From Krasilnikovozyma curviuscula (lineage: Eukaryota > Basidiomycota > Tremellomycetes > Cystofilobasidiales > Mrakiaceae): DNA of 64,000 nt. This document shows positions 58,956 to 64,000 of this stretch, one piece after another. Each line of letters begins with the position of its first letter. The first letter of the stretch is position 1. The stretch covers positions 1-64,000 of the forward strand of contig MVAQ01000083.1 of assembly GCA_014825775.1 (NCBI GenBank). Reading direction: 5' to 3'. Position numbers and translations under genes: made by a program. The notes under the pieces were generated by a model that was not told where the DNA came from, ran no database searches, and saw nothing but the letters and a program-made list of their open reading frames with translations.

Positions 58956-59470
58956 ATGCCCTTCCTACCAGCCGCACCAGCTACAGCTGGATATATGGTC
59001 TACTACGCCTCCGTCTCTCCCCAGACAGGCAGGATGTGGTGTCCCCAGTGCACCGATGTCGAGCAGCTCGTCAAGGCCACGTTCGAAGGCGCTAAGAAAC
59101 CAGGTATGCCCTCCTCCTCCTCCTGTCCCCTTTTTTTCTGTTTTGAGAGAAGGGGTTACTGACTGGTTTGGGTTATGGGGGGGAAACAGAGGCTCATATC
59201 ATCTACGTCGGACAGAGAAACGAATGGAGGACCCCCTCACACCCGCTCCGCCAGGCTCCTACTTCAATAACCGGCGTGCCCACCATCGTCAAGCTGGACT
59301 CTAATGTACGCCTATTTCTTAATCTCTTGTTTGGCGTTCGAAAGAAGAGTGAGAAACGCTGACTCTCGCTCGCGTTTCGTTTCGGTCCGTGGTTGAAGGG
59401 TAAGGAAGTTGGCAGGCTCGTTGAGGAAAACATCACGCCATCGTCTCTTGAAGCTCTCCTTGCTAAATAA
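58956..59470 (+). CDS. Thioredoxin-like protein, TXNDC17 (DUF953) type
   Basis: Three exons (58956-59103, 59190-59305, 59399-59470), 111 residues, the usual size of this family. MPFLPAAPATAGYMVYYASV precedes the redox motif WCPQC (residues about 28-32), the WCxxC typical of TRP14/TXNDC17-like proteins. After it come AHIIYVGQRNEW, the cis-Pro region TGVPTIVKL, and a C-terminal helix RLVEENITPSSLEALLAK. It is probably a small cytosolic disulfide reductase coupled to the thioredoxin system. The absence of a signal peptide agrees with a cytosolic place. Confidence 0.9.
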
Positions 59471-59944
59471 AGAAGGCGCCGCTTGTATTTGTTCATTACA
59501 CGGTCAGCTCAAGGCGAGGGGGGCGCGCTCCTGTGCAAGGTTATTGCTCAAAAAACGCCTAGAGCGCCATCACCGAAAGAAATTGTACTTTTCCAAGTAA
59601 CAAAGTTACTCAAAAATGGTGCAAGTAAATGCAAAAAGAAGAAAACGCAGAAAAAGGTACACACAGATAAGTCAAAGCGCTCATGTAAAATCGTGGGCCA
59701 TGAAAAGACACCAGCAGAAAGGGAAGATACGAGTTGGAAGGAATAAAGAAGAAGTGTCCCGTCAAAACACAAAAGGAAATCCGTTAAAAACAACGCAGCA
59801 AGACGAAACAACCCCTCGTCCATCCATCAAATTGACTCTGCTCCCTTCATCATCATCAGTCCTTCCACCGTACGTCCACGTCGTCGAAGTAGAGCAAGAG
59901 AGAGAGAAAGAGAGAGACCTTCAATTGTTGTTGTGATTCGTTTC
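59471..59944. other. Convergent 3' flanks
   Basis: A-rich and low-complexity sequence between two convergent stops. Open frames here have no coding character. Confidence 0.5.
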
Positions 59945-61222
59945 TTACTTCTTGACAGTCTTGACGATCGGAACGATAATGCTACAATGCCATCGCAAGC
60001 CGCATCAACCAAGCCAGTCAGCATCCGTTCTTTTCTCAGCTGCAAACAAAAAAGGCGATGAAAGGATGCAAAACAAAGAATACGTACATGATCAACAAGA
60101 TAACGATACCGACACCGATGATGATGCGCATCTTCATGTCCTTCCACCACATGGCTTTACGCACCCTGTTAGCTCCTCGACGGAATCCTTGCGCCGAGAC
60201 AGCAAGATTGTCTGATGTTGTTGTTATTTAGTTATAGAGTAATTGTTTGATGTTGAGGTGTTGTTGTTAGGATGGGGAATGGGGTTTGTGGGGTGTGTCG
60301 CATGGCCGAGAAAGACGATGGGACAGCGTAATGGGAAAAGGGAGACAGAAGACATTCATATGTTAGTCACAATTCAATAAATAACAGAATGTGATGATGT
60401 AGAAGAAGAACTAGAATAAGAGAAAAGAAGAATGTGAAAGTGAAAGTGAAAAGTGAAAAGCACGAACCCGTCTTGTCCTGCAGCGCGTCAAGTCTCTCCC
60501 CACGCTCAGCAACACGCTGGATGTTCTCACGCATGACATCCTGAGTCTCATCTATCTGCTTCTGGATTGCTGCCGTCTGTGGTGGTTTCCAATCAGTTCG
60601 TTACGGTTCGGAGTTTGAGACGAAGGGGTTGGTGGGATTTTAGGGAGGGTAGACGACAAATGGTGAAACGAGTTGTGTGTGTTTTCAGATTTTGATTGAA
60701 GATTGTAAAGACGACGTGTTTACATAGACGGAGGTTGGAGAAAGGCCATTGTGGTTTCGTTCGTTAGTTCGTTGTCAAGTGAGTTAGTTCATGCAGCACG
60801 ACCGGTTGTCAGAGTACGAGAAAGACAACACCGGTCGATACGCAAGATCATGAGTTCGGGTGAGATAAGATTGTGTTTGAAACCAACGGCGGATGGATGA
60901 AGGAAATGGTGTTGTTGGTGACGCGTTTTCGGTCGAGCCAGGCAGTGTTGAAGGAATGAATAGGTTGGTGACAACGGCGTTTTTTAGTTTGCGAAAAACG
61001 GCCATCCAATACATCCGAAAGAAAGTAAAAACAGGAAGAAGAAAAGAAGAAGAGGCAAAGTCAGTCTTCAGTCACTTCATTAGCAAGATATAATGCTCGC
61101 CTCGGCCAGGGAATGCAAGGGAAGGAATGGGAGCACACACGTACCTTTGAGTTCTGAGCTCCTCCTGTTGGGTTCGACGAGGAGTTTCCACCTGGGATAT
61201 ATGGGTCATATGGCTGAGACAT
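59945..61222 (-). CDS. SNC1: Synaptobrevin/VAMP R-SNARE
   Basis: Four exons (61145-61222, 60468-60576, 60088-60211, 59945-59981), 115 residues. N-terminus [18 protein letters not shown], then the R-SNARE motif [20 protein letters not shown] and [20 protein letters not shown]. The zero-layer Arg is in [29 protein letters not shown] and the C-terminal TM anchor [19 protein letters not shown] follow, then the tail KTVKK. It acts as the vesicle SNARE in fusion of secretory and endocytic vesicles with the plasma membrane. All joins keep frame and the length is typical. The symbol follows the yeast ortholog group (SNC1/SNC2). Confidence 0.93.
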
Positions 61223-62403
61223 GTTGATCTATGATTGGGGTTCCTGAGTTACAAGAAGAAAGAAGCAGAGAGGGAAATCAGCCCATTTTCCAAGGAATAT
61301 TGTCGACAGGAGAAAGACCTTCTTCATGTCTGTCTATGCCCTTCTTCTATCTAGCAGGAGACATTTGATAACTGCTGCCGCTGGGGGGTTCAGACTGTAG
61401 TATGCTTTTGAACTTCATCCCAACACAGCTCGTCACACAGCCTTGGCCTCCCCCTCCCCTCGATGGCCACACTCCACCTCAAAACATCCATCCCAATTGA
61501 TATTCACTCAAAACCAAAAGAAGCACTGTTCTTACCTGAAAAGAGATGAATCTGGGTAGGTGATACCGTTGCGAGGCAGAAATGTAGCGACGAGATGAGA
61601 TTTTCGACGGCTGCGTGTTTGGGAATGTGTGGTTGCCTGTTTGGGAAGCTAAAGTGCGTCTGGGGTCCGCGACGCCGACAGAATCTCGAGATGAATTCCA
61701 CTGTCAAATAGACGTGATGATTATTAAGAAGAAAGAGGAACTGTAGTAGGAGTAATTAATAGAAATAAAGACGCTTCTCCCCTGCCCTGTTGCGTTTCTT
61801 CCGAAGCTTTCATCAAACTCATCGAATACGCGTTCTTCTCTAATTCAGGTCAATCTGTATATTCATTTATTAAGCTACTTTGTTTACTCCATTGTATGTA
61901 ATCTCAGTCTCAGATGTCTCTACTTCCTTTTCAAGCTCTGAATGCTTTACTTTTTTTAACACTTACCGCGAGTTCCTCCCATGTAAGGTTTTGACTTTGG
62001 CATCTTACCGCACCTTCGCCTCTCCTATGAACTATTCGAGCCTATTCTTAGACAAAAACATATATAGTCTCATCATGGGAATATCAATGAAAATTCAGTT
62101 CAGTTGCTGACCTCCTGTTGTTCCATGCTGCCTCTGAGACAAGCTCGTTTTGCTTTAAACCATCGCAGTACAGCATGTATAGTAACGGAAAATTCTTGAA
62201 TGACAGAAAATCCATAAGATAGAAGCTTATGGAGATAGACACAAAACATTTTGAGGCACTTCTTATCAGATTGGGCCAACTTGCGCGCAAGTTTCCGTTG
62301 CGTTATACAAGCGCCTTCTACACCATTCGAAGCCAATCAAGAGCAAGAAATGAATAGTTAATATAGAAATATGGCCCCTATTTCTATTCTGTCATCTCTT
62401 CCC
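61223..62403. other. Intergenic region, synaptobrevin promoter and IleRS 3' flank
   Basis: Likely long 5' leader of the synaptobrevin gene (possible leader intron around 61.25-61.7 kb) and the 3' flank of the synthetase gene. No palindrome and no coding exon were supported. Confidence 0.5.
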
Positions 62404-64000
62404 TCAATTTGAGGTAGGCTGCCTCCTGACAAACAGCAACGTCACCTTCTCTGCCGCAATCTCTGCCTCCTCCTCGAAGAACGCTAACGCTTCCTCGGTC
62501 TTCTGGGCAGCATCTACCGCCGTGCTCTTGACATCTCTCCAGATAGCCTCTGCACTGCTAGTAATTGCAGCAGCCATATCAATACTCGCACCCTTGTAGT
62601 ACACATCGATGTCGTCAGTAGCAACGAGACCAGCTTTTTTCCTGAACTGCTGGATGGATGAGATGAATCCTCTGGAGAGACCCTTGATAATAAGTTCCGG
62701 TGATGACCTGATATCCAGCACAACGACCAATTCAGCGTCTTCGACCGCCTCCGTCTTGTCACCAACCCTTCCCAAGAAGTTGGGATCCTTCGAGAAGTCG
62801 ACGACAGCCATGACGACAACGTCGTCTCCGCTGAATTCATGCCCACAGAGTTCCATTTTCCCAGCCTCCTTGTACTTCTTAATTTCGGAAGATGGAAGCT
62901 CAACAAGAGCGGTCTTAACCTTCTTCATATCTTTGCCCAGACGTTTACCGAGCTTAGGCCAGTTGGCTGTGACTTTGTACTCGAGGTGAACGTCTTCGGC
63001 AACTTGAGTGTATTTAACAGTTTCAATGTTGAGTTCGGAGAGGATGTAGGGCTCGAGTCGTTTCACGTCTTCGAGGTAAGCTGGGTCGGGGTGGTAGAGA
63101 GTGAGTTCTTGAAGCGGAGTAGTCTGAAAGGGGACGGAAATTAGCTAGAGCCCAGCTGTTATACAACAACAAGAGGAGACCTACTTTAATGTCGAGTTGT
63201 TTCTCCTCTCTCATCTTTCTACCCATGTCGATGATAGCTAAAAGCCGTCGAACAGCGACTTGGATGGCAGCGTTGGTGTACTGTTCCTTCACTTCAGGGA
63301 ACGACAAGAAGTGGACTGATCGAGTGTCTTCACCTTCGGCCGAAGGTGGCATGAATGGAAGGAGGCGTTGGTAGACGGTTTCAGAAATGAAAGGAGTGAA
63401 CGAGGACTAAAGAGCAGTAACCTAACTCAGCACGTTTCAAACAATATATTTGTGGCAAAAGACGTACCATCGTTCGAACGAGAGTAAAGAGAGCCTCAAA
63501 GAGAGTGTTCAAAGCAGCAATAGTATCTTCAGTACCTTCGGCTCCTTTGATACGACGACGGTTGAATCGAATATAGTTGTTGGTGAGCTCTTCAATGAAT
63601 GTGATAAGGTTTGGAATGACGGTGTAGAGTCGGTAGGCTACACACAGCATTAATAGAACATTAGTAACCAAGAGAAGCTCACAAAAAATTGAGAAAACTC
63701 ACCATCCATCTCGGTTTTGACAGCCTTGATCAAGGTTTGGCATCTTGCCAAGATCCACTGGTCCATGACATTCCCACTCAGCTTGGCATTTGGATCATAG
63801 ACAAAGTCAACCCCGGAGTTCTTTTTCAGGATTGGAATGTGGCTCGTCAAGAAGTTCAAGCAGTTCATCCATGGGAGTAGGACTCGGGAGAGGACTTGCT
63901 TGACACCCTCCTCTTTAAAGTTCAGGTTATCTCCTCTGACAATGGGCGAGTTGACAAGGAAGAGTCTGACGGCATCGGCACCGTATTTGTCCAGAATAAT
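62404..64000 (-). CDS. ILS1: Cytoplasmic isoleucyl-tRNA synthetase (3' part, partial)
   Basis: The 5' part lies beyond the right edge. From the edge: IILDKYGADAVRLFLVNSPI and VRGDNLNFKEEGVKQVLSRV, the class I IleRS region after the KMSKS loop. The anticodon-binding domain follows: VMDQWILARCQTLIKAVKTE, LITFIEELTNNYIRFNRRRI and LNTLFEALFTLVRTM. Next exons: PFMPPSAEGEDTRSVHFLSF and AIIDMGRKMREEKQLDIK. The eukaryotic C-terminal extension (exon 62404-63123) has TPLQELTLYHPDPAYLEDVK, VTANWPKLGKRLGKDMKKV and DVYYKGASIDMAAAITSSA, ending PTSN. It charges tRNA-Ile in the cytosol. Four exons are visible. Confidence 0.93.

Noticed and set aside
59616..59936. Lys/Arg-rich open frame between the thioredoxin-like and synaptobrevin genes
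   Set aside because: A-rich 3' flank of two convergent genes; composition explains the frame.
62514..63144. Plus- and minus-strand alternative frames at the isoleucyl-tRNA synthetase locus
   Set aside because: The minus-strand frame ending at 62404 matches the C-terminal extension of cytoplasmic IleRS; the others do not.
1..64000. CRISPR arrays, tRNA or rRNA genes, transposon ends
   Set aside because: No regular spacer repeats, no tRNA-like cloverleaf and no transposase or reverse-transcriptase motifs were seen on either strand.

Overview
This is a fungal nuclear contig, read from dense short spliceosomal introns (about 50-90 bases, GTRNGT...YAG), fungal housekeeping proteins and fungal-type Ser/Thr-rich surface proteins. 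Gene style and protein sequences suggest a basidiomycete, most likely a tremellomycete-like one; the species is not settled by the sequence. All gene models are my own splicing by eye, so internal exon ends may be off by a few bases. The window has two contrasting parts. Right part (50.5-64 kb): conserved housekeeping genes, namely the catalytic subunit of DNA polymerase epsilon (14 exons, 2264 codons), a TXNDC17-type thioredoxin-like protein, a synaptobrevin/VAMP R-SNARE, and the 3' part of cytoplasmic isoleucyl-tRNA synthetase. Left part (1-50.2 kb): about nineteen accessory genes, most encoding secreted, GPI-anchored or membrane proteins. Seven of them (left edge to 3293, 4550-5723, 9104-12561, 18996-21181, 30402-31574, 38537-40002, 47319-48690) share an unnamed cysteine module. 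Its order is a W-containing strand, a CxxC block, a short CxC exon, a CxxxC or CxxC block with a D/N-G turn, and a last C, with introns at nearly the same places and phases. Module number (one to at least three) and anchor (GPI-like tail, or a TM segment with a cytosolic tail, one ending in PPPY) vary. Around them lie a paralogous pair of 4-TM proteins, a paralogous pair of large unrecognised proteins (13.9-16.5 and 42.2-44.6 kb), a PLAC8-like protein, an HSPA12-like Hsp70 with an N-myristoylation-type start, a RhoGEF-domain gene, a fasciclin-domain protein, a multi-pass membrane protein, coiled-coil and TPR proteins and two further single-TM proteins. The most striking signal is a 12-bp palindrome, ACTTTYRAAAGT. 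It occurs 13 times exactly, plus three one-mismatch copies, nearly all 90-400 bases upstream of start codons in the left part. I found none in the housekeeping part. It looks like a shared promoter element that marks one co-regulated cell-surface gene cluster. Within the cluster a divergent pair (4-TM protein plus Cys-module receptor) is present twice in inverted orientation (37.0-40.0 and 47.3-50.2 kb), so the locus appears to have grown by duplication. The joint role of these genes (surface sensing, recognition or cell-wall signalling) is inference.
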